Assembly: GCA_964509075.1 (NCBI GenBank)
Contig: CAZDWC010000005.1
Coordinates: 62,001 to 126,000 of the forward strand
DNA: 64,000 nt
From: UBA7239 sp964509075
GTDB taxonomy: Bacteria; Pseudomonadota; Gammaproteobacteria; Pseudomonadales; UBA7239
Direction: 5' to 3'
How positions within the stretch are numbered: position 1 is the first letter of the stretch; the number at the start of each line of letters is the position of its first letter. The translations under genes were made by a program, and so were the position numbers. Positions 9,478-17,739 of this stretch are shown piece by piece. Under the pieces are notes generated by a model. It was not told the origin of the DNA. It made no database searches and worked only from the letters and a program-made list of their open reading frames with translations.

Positions 9478-10380
9478 ATGAAATACTGGATCTCCCTGGT
9501 CAATACCACTGAAGTCGATCAGTTCATTGCCATTGCGCAAAAAGCAGAAGAGCTGGGCTATGAGGGCATTACCGTGCCGGATCATCTGGTGTATCCCACC
9601 CAAATTGAAACGCCTTACCCGTACACACCCGACGGTAAAGTATGGTGGCCGAAGACCAATCCCTGGGCCGATCCGTGGGTGACACTGACGGCGATGGGTG
9701 TCGCGACCAAGACATTGCGCCTTGCGACCAATATTTATCTGGCGGCATTGCGTGATCCGTTTACGGTGGCGCGTGCGACTGCTGCTGCAGCCATCTTCAC
9801 CGGCAATCGCGTGGCTTGCGGTGTCTCTGCCGGTTGGGTCAAGGAGGAATTCGATCTGATGGGTGTCGAATTTTCCGCGCGCGGGCGTCGGCTGGATGAA
9901 GTGATTGCCTGTATGCACCAGCTGCACAGCGGTGAGGTAGTTTCACATCACGGCGAGTTCTTTCATTACGACGAAGTAATTCATGCTCCGGCACCGACAC
10001 AGAAAGTGCCGGTGTGGGTAGGTGGCGCCAGCAAGGCCGCATTCCAGCGCGCGGCGAACAATGACGGTTGGCTGGGCGTGCCTTCGAAGAACAAGCGTCT
10101 GGCAGAGATCGTCGGCATCCTGATGGATCTGCGCAAGGCTAACGGCAAATACGGCGAGTCTTTCGATATCGTGTTGAGCCCGATGGAATTGATGACGAAA
10201 GAGTTTATCGATTCGCTCGATCCTGCGGCCACTTATCATTCGAGTGTGCTGCCGTGGACACCCTCGCCCTGGGGGCGTGCGTTCTGGGTGGAAGAGGGCG
10301 AGGATCACCGCGACCTGCAGGTGAAATTCCGCGCCATGGAGCGCTTCAAGGCGATGATGCAGCAAGTCGGCGTCTGGTGA
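9478..10380 (+). CDS. LLM class flavin/F420-dependent oxidoreductase
   Basis: A 300-residue luciferase-like monooxygenase-fold enzyme. The N terminus Trp-Ile-Ser-Leu then Gly-Tyr-Glu-Gly-Ile-Thr-Val-Pro-Asp-His and the mid-region Leu-Arg-Leu-Ala-Thr-Asn-Ile and Cys-Gly-Val-Ser-Ala-Gly-Trp-Val-Lys-Glu-Glu-Phe are typical of this TIM-barrel family. Members use reduced FMN or coenzyme F420; annotation pipelines often call this subgroup F420-dependent (TIGR03619-like), but the cofactor cannot be settled from sequence by eye and no F420 synthesis gene is in the window. It sits between uvrC and pgsA on the same strand. Confidence 0.85.
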   Translation: MKYWISLVNTTEVDQFIAIAQKAEELGYEGITVPDHLVYPTQIETPYPYTPDGKVWWPKTNPWADPWVTLTAMGVATKTLRLATNIYLAALRDPFTVARATAAAAIFTGNRVACGVSAGWVKEEFDLMGVEFSARGRRLDEVIACMHQLHSGEVVSHHGEFFHYDEVIHAPAPTQKVPVWVGGASKAAFQRAANNDGWLGVPSKNKRLAEIVGILMDLRKANGKYGESFDIVLSPMELMTKEFIDSLDPAATYHSSVLPWTPSPWGRAFWVEEGEDHRDLQVKFRAMERFKAMMQQVGVW

Positions 10381-10453
10381 GTGCGTGGCCGGGAGCATAG
10401 CCAAGCCCGGTGCTAATCCCTAGAATGGCCGCAGATACTTTCAAGGCTGCATT

Positions 10454-11011
10454 ATGACTCTGCCCAATTTGCTGTCGCTGCTGCGCATCGTGCTGATTCC
10501 GCTGTTTGTGCTGATTTTCTATCTGCCGTTTCCCTGGATGAGCCTGCTCTGTGCAGCTGTTTTTGGTTTGGCAGGGCTGACGGATTTGCTGGATGGTTAT
10601 CTGGCTCGCAAATGGAACCAAACGACAGCCTTCGGCGCCTTTATCGATCCCGTTGCGGACAAACTGATGGTGGTGGTGGCGCTGGTGTTACTGGTTGAGC
10701 GCTATGACAGCCCGTGGTTCACCTTGCCGGCCGCTGTCATTATCGGTCGCGAGATCGTGGTGTCAGCCTTGCGTGAGTGGATGGCGGAACTGGGCAAGCG
10801 CGCCAGCGTTGCAGTTTCCTATGTTGGCAAGGTGAAGACCACCATGCAGATTATCGCGCTGCTCGTGTTGTTGGGTGCGTTGCCGGAATGGAAATGGCTG
10901 GTGGGTATCGGCGTGATTTGTCTTTATGTTGCTGCAGTGTTGACGCTGTGGTCGATGCTGGCATATCTCAAGGCCGCGTGGCCGGATTTGCAGAAAGGCA
11001 TGGGTGATTAA
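10454..11011 (+). CDS. pgsA: CDP-diacylglycerol-glycerol-3-phosphate 3-phosphatidyltransferase
   Basis: The 185-residue inner-membrane enzyme makes phosphatidylglycerol phosphate from CDP-diacylglycerol and glycerol 3-phosphate, the committed step to phosphatidylglycerol and cardiolipin. It carries the complete CDP-alcohol phosphotransferase motif: Asp-Gly-x2-Ala-Arg, eight residues, Gly, three, Asp, three, Asp (residues about 45-67). The N terminus Leu-Pro-Asn-Leu-Leu-Ser-Leu-Leu-Arg is diagnostic for PgsA. Its product is the substrate of the PgpA encoded at 14053. A TAGAAT hexamer just upstream (near 10421) may be part of its own promoter. Confidence 0.97.
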   Translation: MTLPNLLSLLRIVLIPLFVLIFYLPFPWMSLLCAAVFGLAGLTDLLDGYLARKWNQTTAFGAFIDPVADKLMVVVALVLLVERYDSPWFTLPAAVIIGREIVVSALREWMAELGKRASVAVSYVGKVKTTMQIIALLVLLGALPEWKWLVGIGVICLYVAAVLTLWSMLAYLKAAWPDLQKGMGD

Positions 11012-11035
11012 CGTTTTACAACGAGTGGTAAACAC

Positions 11036-12037
11036 ATGAACAACTGCTTTGCTGCAGAAAGCACCACACAAGATGTTATCGCAGGTATTGATCTCACCGG
11101 CAAAACGGTTTTGATCACGGGGGCCAGTACCGGGCTTGGACTGGAGACAACTCGTACGCTGGCCGGTGCCGGTGCTCGTGTGATGATGGCAGCACGTCCC
11201 GGTGAGAAACTCGACAAGGCGCATGCTGCGGTGCAGGCTGATTTCCCCGCTGTGCGCATCGACAAGCTTGCACTGGATCTCACCGATTTCGACAGCATTC
11301 GCGCCTGTGCTGCGCAGGTGAACGCACTCACCGACAAACTCGATCTGCTGATCAATAACGCCGGCATCATGGCTGTGCCGTTTGCACGCACGCCCGCCGG
11401 TTGTGAATCGCAATTCGGCACCAACCACATAGGGCATTTTTTGTTGACGAACCTGCTGGTGCCGCTGTTATTGAAGGGGGCTGCCGCGAACGGCGGGAAA
11501 ACACGTGTGGTGAATCTCAGTTCCGGCGGTCACAAGCATTGCACGGTGGATTTTGACGACATTCACTGGCAAACACGCGAGTACAACAAGTGGGGGGCTT
11601 ACGGTCAGGCCAAGACTGCCAATGCTTTGTTCACGGTTGCTCTGCAAAAACGGCTGGGCGGTAAAGGTATCAGTGTGTTTGCCGTGCATCCCGGCGCCAT
11701 TCCCACCGAACTCGGCCGCCATCTGACGGAAGACGACATCAAGGCGCTGATGAACAGCAAATCCTTTGGTGGCGAGAAAAAAGAATCCGGCGGTACCAGC
11801 CGCGGTCGCCTGCTGTTCAAGACCATTCCTCAAGGCGCAGCCACCAGTGTATGGGCCGCAACATCGCCAGATCTCGAAGGCAAGGGCGGTTTGTATCTGG
11901 AAGATTGCGGCATCGCCGAAGAAGTGCCGGTGGGTGTGGCCGAGCATGGCTACTACGCCTGGGCGCTAGACCCGGTGCAGGCGGAAAAACTGTGGCAGGT
12001 GTCGGAAAACATTGTGGCGCAGACCTTTGCGTACTGA
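11036..12037 (+). CDS. Short-chain dehydrogenase/reductase
   Basis: A 333-residue SDR of the retinol dehydrogenase/WW-oxidoreductase-like type. It shows the classical cofactor motif Thr-Gly-Ala-Ser-Thr-Gly-Leu-Gly near residues 29-36, Asn-Asn-Ala-Gly-Ile-Met around 112-117, and the active-site Tyr-Gly-Gln-Ala-Lys around 188-192. The downstream Arg-rich position after the first strand (Ala-Ala-Arg-Pro-Gly) favours NADP(H). The length is slightly greater than usual because of a C-terminal extension. Substrate unknown. The start lies 24 bases after pgsA, so it may share its transcript. Confidence 0.88.
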   Translation: MNNCFAAESTTQDVIAGIDLTGKTVLITGASTGLGLETTRTLAGAGARVMMAARPGEKLDKAHAAVQADFPAVRIDKLALDLTDFDSIRACAAQVNALTDKLDLLINNAGIMAVPFARTPAGCESQFGTNHIGHFLLTNLLVPLLLKGAAANGGKTRVVNLSSGGHKHCTVDFDDIHWQTREYNKWGAYGQAKTANALFTVALQKRLGGKGISVFAVHPGAIPTELGRHLTEDDIKALMNSKSFGGEKKESGGTSRGRLLFKTIPQGAATSVWAATSPDLEGKGGLYLEDCGIAEEVPVGVAEHGYYAWALDPVQAEKLWQVSENIVAQTFAY

Positions 12038-12091
12038 TGAGTCACCTTGACCTCATTTAGTAGGCTACCCCTGAGCGGCCCAGCTTCCCTG

Positions 12092-12100
12092 TGGTAAACT
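12092..12100 (+). promoter_or_regulatory. Candidate extended -10 element upstream of ribH
   Basis: The sequence TGGTAAACT fits an extended -10 (TG, one base, then a TAAACT hexamer) 35 bases before the ribH ATG. A nearly identical element, TGGTAAAGT, precedes exbB at 46300. No clear -35 is visible at the right spacing, which is acceptable for an extended -10. Weak evidence on its own. Confidence 0.35.
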
Positions 12101-12135
12101 GCGCGCCCCGCTGACAACCCACGCTGGAGCTCTTT

Positions 12136-12606
12136 ATGACAGGCATCAAGACCATCGAAGGCGATTTCAAACCCACCAAGGCGAAATACGCCCTGCTGGT
12201 GTCGCGCTGGAACAGCTTTGTGGTGGAGAGCCTGAAAGATGGCGCCATTGATACCTTGCGCCGTCACGGTGTGACCGATGCGCAGATCACCCTGGTGCGC
12301 GCACCCGGTGCTTTCGAGCTGCCGCTGGTGGCGCAAAAGCTGGCTAATTCCAAGAAGTTCGACGCCATCATCGCGCTGGGCGCGGTGATTCGCGGCGGCA
12401 CTCCGCACTTTGAATATGTGGCAGGCGAGTGCGTAAAAGGGCTGGCGCAGGTCAGTCTCAATGCTGACATCCCGGTGTCTTTCGGTGTGTTGACAGTCGA
12501 TTCCATCGAGCAGGCTATCGAGCGCGCGGGCACCAAGGCTGGCAACAAGGGGGCAGAAGCGGCCACCTCGGCGCTGGAAATGGTCAGCCTGTTGTCGCAG
12601 CTGTAA
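12136..12606 (+). CDS. ribH: 6,7-dimethyl-8-ribityllumazine synthase
   Basis: The 156-residue enzyme condenses 5-amino-6-ribitylaminouracil with 3,4-dihydroxybutanone phosphate, the penultimate step of riboflavin synthesis. Family motifs are plain: Ser-Arg-Trp-Asn-Ser-Phe near residue 20, Gly-Ala-Phe-Glu-Leu-Pro-Leu around 57-63, and Gly-Ala-Val-Ile-Arg-Gly-Gly-Thr-Pro-His-Phe-Glu-Tyr-Val around 80-93 including the catalytic His. It opens the conserved ribH-nusB-thiL-pgpA cluster; the usual upstream ribBA is not here, so an SDR gene lies before it instead. No FMN riboswitch-like leader is seen. Confidence 0.98.
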   Translation: MTGIKTIEGDFKPTKAKYALLVSRWNSFVVESLKDGAIDTLRRHGVTDAQITLVRAPGAFELPLVAQKLANSKKFDAIIALGAVIRGGTPHFEYVAGECVKGLAQVSLNADIPVSFGVLTVDSIEQAIERAGTKAGNKGAEAATSALEMVSLLSQL

Positions 12607-12638
12607 TTGCTTCTTTTTCTCCAGAGCCGAGTATTCCT

Positions 12639-13100
12639 GTGAGTAAACCCGCACCCCACGATGGCGAGCTGGATATCGGCGCGCGCCAGAAAGCGCGTCA
12701 CTATGCCGTGCAGGCCTTGTACCAGTGGATTCTGGCCGGTGCCACACCGGCGCAGATTGAAGCTGAATTCCGCACCGACAATGACATGAGCGCCGTCGAT
12801 CTCGATTATTTTCACGAGATGCTGTTTTCCGTTATTGCCAATGCCGATGCACTGGACGCGCTGTTTGTGCCTCATCTGGATCGTGAGCTGCACGAACTCG
12901 ATCCGGTGTCTCTGGCGCAATTGCGTTTGTCCACGTACGAAATGCAAACGCGCATTGATGTGCCGTGGCGTGTGGTGATTGAAGAAGCGGTGCGGCTCTC
13001 GAAGAAATTCGGCCCGACAGACAGTTTCAAGTATCTCAACGGCGTACTCGACAAGCTCGCGCACCAATTGCGTCCTGCCGAGACTTGGGGCGATCGCTGA
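12639..13100 (+). CDS. nusB: Transcription antitermination factor NusB
   Basis: A 153-residue RNA-binding factor that, with NusE (S10), binds boxA and supports processive transcription of rRNA operons. The start is GTG at 12639. Hallmarks are Ala-Arg-Gln-Lys-Ala-Arg-His-Tyr-Ala-Val-Gln-Ala-Leu-Tyr-Gln-Trp near the N terminus and the C-terminal helices with Val-Ile-Glu-Glu-Ala-Val-Arg-Leu-Ser-Lys-Lys-Phe-Gly and Lys-Tyr-Leu-Asn-Gly-Val-Leu-Asp. Position directly after ribH is the standard arrangement. Confidence 0.98.
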   Translation: MSKPAPHDGELDIGARQKARHYAVQALYQWILAGATPAQIEAEFRTDNDMSAVDLDYFHEMLFSVIANADALDALFVPHLDRELHELDPVSLAQLRLSTYEMQTRIDVPWRVVIEEAVRLSKKFGPTDSFKYLNGVLDKLAHQLRPAETWGDR

Positions 13101-13105
13101 GTTGT

Positions 13106-14053
13106 ATGCCCGCGCCGGATGAATTTGAACTGATCCGGCGCTATTTCACGCCTTCCTTCCTGCCTGCGCATGTCAGTCTCGGTGTCGGTGATGACTGCGC
13201 ACTGCTGCAGATTCCTGCTGGTTGTGAACTGGCTATCTCTGTTGATACGCAAGTGGCTGACGTGCACTTTCACCGCGATGCACCGCCGGCAGGCATCGCA
13301 TCTCGCGCCTTGTGTTGTGCGGCCAGTGACCTTGCTGCGATGGGCGCGTCTCCTCTGGGTTTTACACTGGCACTGACGCTGCCATCTGCAGACGAAAAAT
13401 GGTTGCGTGAATTTTCGCGAGGCTTGTTGCAAGCTGCAGAACAATTGCAGTGTCCGTTGATCGGTGGTGATACCACGCGCGGGTCGTTGACGATTTCGAT
13501 TCAGGTGCATGGCAGTGTGCCGAGCGGCCGGGCCTTGAAACGCAGTGGGGCAAAAGCGGGCGATGATATCTGGGTGAGTGGCACATTGGGTGATGGCGCA
13601 GCGGCGCTGGCATTGCTTGAAAACACGGTGCAATTTGATGATCACAGCACGGCGTATTTGCAGCAGCGATTTTATCAACCGGATATCGACTTTGCGTTGG
13701 CTGTGCAACTGCGCGATATTGCCAATAGTTGCATAGATGTGTCGGATGGTCTGCTCGCTGACCTCGAGCATATCTGTAAAGCCAGCGCTGTGGGTGCGAT
13801 TCTTCATCAGGCACAGTTGCCATTGGCAAAATGGCAAAGTGATGTGGCTGTTGAGCAAGCCTTGCAATGGGCTTTAACCGGTGGAGATGATTACCGTTTG
13901 TGTTTTACTGCGTCTGCGAGTCAACGTGAAGTGCTGCAGACGTTGCCGGGTGTTTTTCGTATTGGCGAAATCACGGAGGCAACTGGCATCACTGTGCTGG
14001 ATGCGCAGGGTGTAAGCTGCGTTGTCGACAACTACAGCTATCAACATTTCTAA
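13106..14053 (+). CDS. thiL: Thiamine-monophosphate kinase
   Basis: Phosphorylates thiamine monophosphate to the active cofactor thiamine pyrophosphate. I use the ATG at 13106, six bases after the nusB stop, giving 315 residues; an in-frame TTG at 13085 would overlap nusB and adds nothing conserved. The N-terminal Glu-Phe-Glu-Leu-Ile-Arg-Arg-Tyr-Phe and the ATP/metal motif Gly-Val-Gly-Asp-Asp-Cys-Ala-Leu-Leu are characteristic, as are Ser-Val-Asp-Thr-Gln-Val, Gly-Gly-Asp-Thr-Thr and Asp-Val-Ser-Asp-Gly-Leu. The stop shares its last base with the pgpA start (TAATG), suggesting translational coupling. Confidence 0.97.
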   Translation: MPAPDEFELIRRYFTPSFLPAHVSLGVGDDCALLQIPAGCELAISVDTQVADVHFHRDAPPAGIASRALCCAASDLAAMGASPLGFTLALTLPSADEKWLREFSRGLLQAAEQLQCPLIGGDTTRGSLTISIQVHGSVPSGRALKRSGAKAGDDIWVSGTLGDGAAALALLENTVQFDDHSTAYLQQRFYQPDIDFALAVQLRDIANSCIDVSDGLLADLEHICKASAVGAILHQAQLPLAKWQSDVAVEQALQWALTGGDDYRLCFTASASQREVLQTLPGVFRIGEITEATGITVLDAQGVSCVVDNYSYQHF

Positions 14054-14550
14054 TGTGTATGCGCTTGTTTGAATTAACGACCAATCCGCAGGTTTTTCGT
14101 GACTGGCGCCATTTTCTGGCTTTTGGTTTCGGTAGTGGTTTGGCACGCAAGGCGCCCGGTACCTGGGGCACGCTGGCTGCTGTGCCGCTGTACTCTCTGC
14201 TTGCATTTTTACCTGCCTGGCAATACGCACTGTTGTTGTTGGTGTCTTCTGTGCTGGGTGTCTGGCTGTGCGAGACGGTGTCGCGGGATTTGCGGGTGCA
14301 TGATCATGGCGGCATCGTCTGGGATGAAATCGTCGGCTATTGGCTGACCATGTTTCTGTTGCCTTTCAGTATCGGGTGGATGTTGGCGGGATTCGTGTTG
14401 TTTCGCATTCTTGATATCTTGAAACCATGGCCGATACGCTGGTGTGATGAAAGGGTAAATGGTGGCTTCGGCATTATGCTGGATGATCTGCTCGCCGGTG
14501 CAATTGCCTGTGCGCTGTTGCATGTGCTGCGTTGGAGTCTGGCTGCATGA
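14053..14550 (+). CDS. pgpA: Phosphatidylglycerophosphatase A
   Basis: The 165-residue membrane enzyme removes the phosphate from phosphatidylglycerol phosphate, the step after PgsA. It has the family motifs Gly-Ser-Gly-Leu-Ala-Arg-Lys-Ala-Pro-Gly-Thr-Trp-Gly-Thr near residues 31-44, an Asp-Glu-Ile-Val-Gly-Tyr acidic motif mid-protein, and Phe-Arg-x-x-Asp-x-x-Lys-Pro-Trp-Pro-Ile near the C terminus, with three or four membrane segments. The start overlaps the thiL stop, and its own stop overlaps the start of the sulfatase gene by four bases (ATGA). Confidence 0.96.
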   Translation: MCMRLFELTTNPQVFRDWRHFLAFGFGSGLARKAPGTWGTLAAVPLYSLLAFLPAWQYALLLLVSSVLGVWLCETVSRDLRVHDHGGIVWDEIVGYWLTMFLLPFSIGWMLAGFVLFRILDILKPWPIRWCDERVNGGFGIMLDDLLAGAIACALLHVLRWSLAA

Positions 14551-16028
14551 GCGTGTTTGCGAGACATTTTTCGCGCTTGGTGCAGGTTTTGTTTCTGTTG
14601 TTTGCCTGTTCATTGCAGGCAGCAGAAAGACCGCTGAATTTCATCATCATCCTGCTGGATGATATGGGTTTGCACGACGCCGGTTTCATGGGTAATCGTT
14701 TCATCGAAACGCCGGCAATGGACAAGTTGGCCAGCGAAGGCGTGGTGTTTACGCAGGCCTATGCCAATGCGCCCAATTGTGCGCCGAGCCGGGCGGCGAT
14801 CATGTCCGGTCAATATGCACCGCGCACCGGGGTCTACACCATGATCACAGGAGACATGGGCCCGGCAAACGAGCGCCGCGTGCAGACGCCGAAAAATCTG
14901 ATGTACTTGCCTGAGCAGGTTTATACATTGGCTGAGCTGTTGCACGATCACGGTTATGTGACGGCGCAAATCGGCAAGTGGAATCTCGGTTCCGGCCCGT
15001 TGCGCGGGCCCGAAGGGCAGGGGTTCGATGTCAATGTTGGCGGCAGCAGGGTGGGTAGCCTTCATCACGGTTATTGGGCGCCCTATGGTGAGGATCTGCC
15101 CGGTCTTGCGGATGCGCCGGATGGCGAATACATGACAGACCGGCTTAATCGCGAAGCCGTGAAGTTTGTTGAAAAAAATCACGACAAGCCTTTTTTTCTC
15201 TATCTCTCGCATTTTGCGCCCCATTTTCCGGTGCAGGCACCGCGTGACAGAATCGAAAAATATGAAAAGAAACGTGCGCGCGATTGCGCGCAGCCATCAA
15301 TGCCGATTTATTGCCATATGGATGACACTTATACTGAATATGCAGCGATGCTTTCTGTTGTGGATGATGGAATTGCCGCATTGCGACAGGCACTGCAGCA
15401 GCGTGACCTGTTGAATAACACGGTGATTGTCCTGATGTCTGACAACGGCGGTTATCGTCTTGCTGCGGAAGCTGATGCATTGCGCGGGCAGAAATCGCAA
15501 TTGTATGAAGGCGGTATTCGTGTGCCAATGGTATGGCGGGTGCCGGCTGCGCGTGCAGGCAGCCGTGTGGATGTGCCAGTCAGTGGCGTGGATATTTATC
15601 CCAGTTTTGCTGCCTTGGCCGGTATTGATGTCAGTAAACAGCTACTTGACGGTAAAAGTTTGCAGGCCCTGCTGTTGGGAAGCGGAAAATTTACCGAGCG
15701 ATCACTATTCTGGTACTTGCCTGGCTACACCTATGACCTCGAAACCGGGCAGGATGGGGGGGCTGGTGTTCAGGAGCACGCTGCCTCCGGGTTTAGCCAG
15801 CGTCCAGCTGCGGTGATGCAGAAAGACGGCTGGAAATTGATTCGCTATTACGATGGTACGCCGTCCGAGCTTTACAACCTGCGCAAGGATGTTGGTGAAG
15901 TGCATAACGTGTTGGCCACGGAAAAGCAGCGTGCAAGGGACTTGTCGCGTGAACTTGAACAGTGGCTGCGTGACACCGGCGGTGTTGTCACATTGCCTGA
16001 CAATCCTGCGTATCAGGACGTTCGTTAA
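14547..16028 (+). CDS. Secreted sulfatase (S1 family) coupled to pgpA
   Basis: The start at 14547 forms an ATGA overlap with pgpA and gives 493 residues with an N-terminal signal peptide of about 25 residues, so the enzyme is probably periplasmic. Metal-binding Asp38-Asp39, the formylglycine site Cys78-Ala-Pro-Ser-Arg82, Ser-Asp-Asn-Gly-Gly and Glu-Gly-Gly-Ile-Arg-Val-Pro are all present. The usual Gly-Lys-Trp-His is Gly-Lys-Trp-Asn here (residues 143-146), so one conserved His is replaced. Its attachment to a housekeeping lipid/cofactor operon is unusual and suggests a captured accessory gene. The substrate is unknown. Confidence 0.92.
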   Translation: MSVFARHFSRLVQVLFLLFACSLQAAERPLNFIIILLDDMGLHDAGFMGNRFIETPAMDKLASEGVVFTQAYANAPNCAPSRAAIMSGQYAPRTGVYTMITGDMGPANERRVQTPKNLMYLPEQVYTLAELLHDHGYVTAQIGKWNLGSGPLRGPEGQGFDVNVGGSRVGSLHHGYWAPYGEDLPGLADAPDGEYMTDRLNREAVKFVEKNHDKPFFLYLSHFAPHFPVQAPRDRIEKYEKKRARDCAQPSMPIYCHMDDTYTEYAAMLSVVDDGIAALRQALQQRDLLNNTVIVLMSDNGGYRLAAEADALRGQKSQLYEGGIRVPMVWRVPAARAGSRVDVPVSGVDIYPSFAALAGIDVSKQLLDGKSLQALLLGSGKFTERSLFWYLPGYTYDLETGQDGGAGVQEHAASGFSQRPAAVMQKDGWKLIRYYDGTPSELYNLRKDVGEVHNVLATEKQRARDLSRELEQWLRDTGGVVTLPDNPAYQDVR

Positions 16029-16043
16029 CCCTGTTGTGATGCA

Positions 16044-16700
16044 TCACGCATCCGGCCAACGGTTTTCGGCGACCAGAGAGTCGAGATCGGCGCGACTTGC
16101 CCATTTTTCCTGAGCGAGCATCGGCTGGTCATAGAATTTTTCGACATGTCCCACACACAATATTGCCACCGGCCTGCTGCCATCCGGCATGTGCAGCAAT
16201 TGTTTCAGTGCTTCCGGCTCGAACAGGGATACCCAGCCAACACCCAGTCCTTCTGCACGCGCGGCTAGCCACAGGTTCTGGATGGCACAGGACACGGATG
16301 CCAGATCCATTTCCGGCAGGGTGCGTCGGCCAAAGATATGTTTCTCTCGCCTGTCCATTAGTGCCACCACCAGCAGCTCACCACAATCCAGTACGCCTTC
16401 AACCTTCAGGCGCATGAACTCGTCTTCACGTTCTTTCAATGCCACGGCAGTGGCGCGGCGCTCCTGTTCCACCAGTGCGTGGATCTGTTTGCGCAGTGTG
16501 CCGTCGGTGATGCGGATGAAGCGCCATGGCTGCATGAAACCGACACTGGGGGCGTGGTGAGCCGCTTGCAGCAGCCTGGCCATCACTTCCGCATCAACGG
16601 GGGTTTGAAGAAAATGGCGCATGTCGCGGCGCTCATTGATGGCGCGATAGACGGCATTGCGTTCAGCTTCGGGATAGGCGTGAGGATTGTCGGTAGTCAT
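16044..16700 (-). CDS. bluB: 5,6-dimethylbenzimidazole synthase-like flavoenzyme (BluB family)
   Basis: A 218-residue nitroreductase-fold protein from the ATG at 16700 (a GTG/ATG further upstream would add ten untypical residues). Arg-Arg-Asp-Met-Arg-x-Phe near the N terminus binds FMN, and Ala-Pro-Ser-Val-Gly-Phe-Met-Gln-Pro-Trp-Arg-Phe is the BluB signature. BluB cannibalises reduced FMN with oxygen to form DMB, the lower ligand of cobalamin. The C-terminal Glu-Lys-Trp and acidic tail also fit. No other cobalamin gene is adjacent, and no cobalamin riboswitch is evident, so it may serve remodelling of salvaged corrinoids. Confidence 0.85.
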   Translation of the reverse strand: MTTDNPHAYPEAERNAVYRAINERRDMRHFLQTPVDAEVMARLLQAAHHAPSVGFMQPWRFIRITDGTLRKQIHALVEQERRATAVALKEREDEFMRLKVEGVLDCGELLVVALMDRREKHIFGRRTLPEMDLASVSCAIQNLWLAARAEGLGVGWVSLFEPEALKQLLHMPDGSRPVAILCVGHVEKFYDQPMLAQEKWASRADLDSLVAENRWPDA

Positions 16701-16805
16701 GGTGCTGTATTGTGCGAGTGATGCCAGCATTATAAGCGCAGCCGTTGCGGGTTGGCGGCGCGGCGGGAAGCGTTACAATGTCGCACAAGGGCAACAATAG
16801 CGGGC

Positions 16806-17618
16806 ATGGCCATGGCTGACGAACTTTTCAATGTGATTTTTCGCGGCGATATTGTGCCGGGGCAAGTGCTCGCCGATGTCAAAGCGCGTTTTGCCCAGCT
16901 CTTCAAGCTGGATCAGGCAAAAGTGGATGCCTATTTCACCGGCAAGCCGGTCGTGTTGAAAAAGGATTGTGATCGCGCCACCGCCGACAAATTCAAGGCG
17001 GCCTTGCAGCAGGCTGGTGCCGTGGTAGACATCAAGAGTGCGATGGCAGCATCGCCTGCGCCGGCACCCAGGCCGGTGTCTGCAGCGTCTCCTGCACCTG
17101 CTGTATCTGTTGCGCCATCTCCGTCTTCCGTGCCTTCTCCGGCTGCTGTGCAGGCCGCTACTTCTGCTGTTGTGGCAGGGACCTGGTCGCTGTCGCCGCG
17201 CGGTTCCGACCTGTTGAAAGCGGGTGAGATCGCCGAGGCGGCACCTGTGCAGGTGAGTATTGATCACATCAGCGTCGTCAAACGCAATCCATTTGCCGCT
17301 GATGCCGAAGCACCGCTGGAGCCGGATCGCAATATCGAGCCGCCCGCACTTGATCTGTCTGCCTATCGCCTGGGCAGTGTCGGCGAAACCCTGACGGAAT
17401 TGCAGGAGTTTGTGCCTCTGCAACTGGATCTCAGCGCATTGTCGCTGGATGCGCCGGGTGCGGATCTGCTGCGTGAAGATGAAAAAATGCCGGTGATGGC
17501 TGTGGATTTTGATCTCGGTGATATCTCGCTGGCGCCGGTCGGTGGCGAGCTGGGCGAAATTGCAAAGCCGGTTGCGCCGCCTCCGCCAGCTACCGACCAT
17601 TTATCTCTCGAAAAATAA
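16806..17618 (+). CDS. Uncharacterised protein with N-terminal domain and Ala/Pro linker
   Basis: The start ATG at 16806 (Met-Ala-Met-Ala-Asp-Glu) gives 270 residues. The first ~75 residues form a compact charged domain: Phe-Arg-Gly-Asp-Ile-Val-Pro-Gly-Gln, then a Lys-rich helix and Ala-Gly-Ala-Val-Val-Asp-Ile. This pattern recurs at the N terminus of several uncharacterised gammaproteobacterial proteins. A long Ala/Pro/Ser-rich linker (about residues 80-130) follows, then an acidic C-terminal region with repeated Leu-Asp-Leu-Ser-Ala-x-Leu-like segments. There is no signal peptide. I do not recognise its function. Confidence 0.75.
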   Translation: MAMADELFNVIFRGDIVPGQVLADVKARFAQLFKLDQAKVDAYFTGKPVVLKKDCDRATADKFKAALQQAGAVVDIKSAMAASPAPAPRPVSAASPAPAVSVAPSPSSVPSPAAVQAATSAVVAGTWSLSPRGSDLLKAGEIAEAAPVQVSIDHISVVKRNPFAADAEAPLEPDRNIEPPALDLSAYRLGSVGETLTELQEFVPLQLDLSALSLDAPGADLLREDEKMPVMAVDFDLGDISLAPVGGELGEIAKPVAPPPPATDHLSLEK

Positions 17619-17739
17619 CGTTGGTCTGCAGTTATAAGCTTGTCGGCTATTAGCGCACTTTTAATGATTTAACAGTATTTCCGTTATTGGCATGTCACCT
17701 GCAAGATGAGGCTGTCAGTCAAAAAAGCGGAGGTGCGTT

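Noticed and set aside
10346..10621. Small antisense frame opposite pgsA
   Set aside because: Its translation is Gln/Arg-rich low-complexity sequence opposite a well-defined enzyme.
12872..13867. Open frame of 331 codons on the minus strand across nusB and thiL
   Set aside because: Antisense to two clearly conserved genes and crosses both; no recognisable motif and very basic composition.
16701..16805. Cobalamin riboswitch upstream of the BluB-like gene
   Set aside because: The gap is about 100 bases and shows no B12-box-like sequence or the usual leader length.
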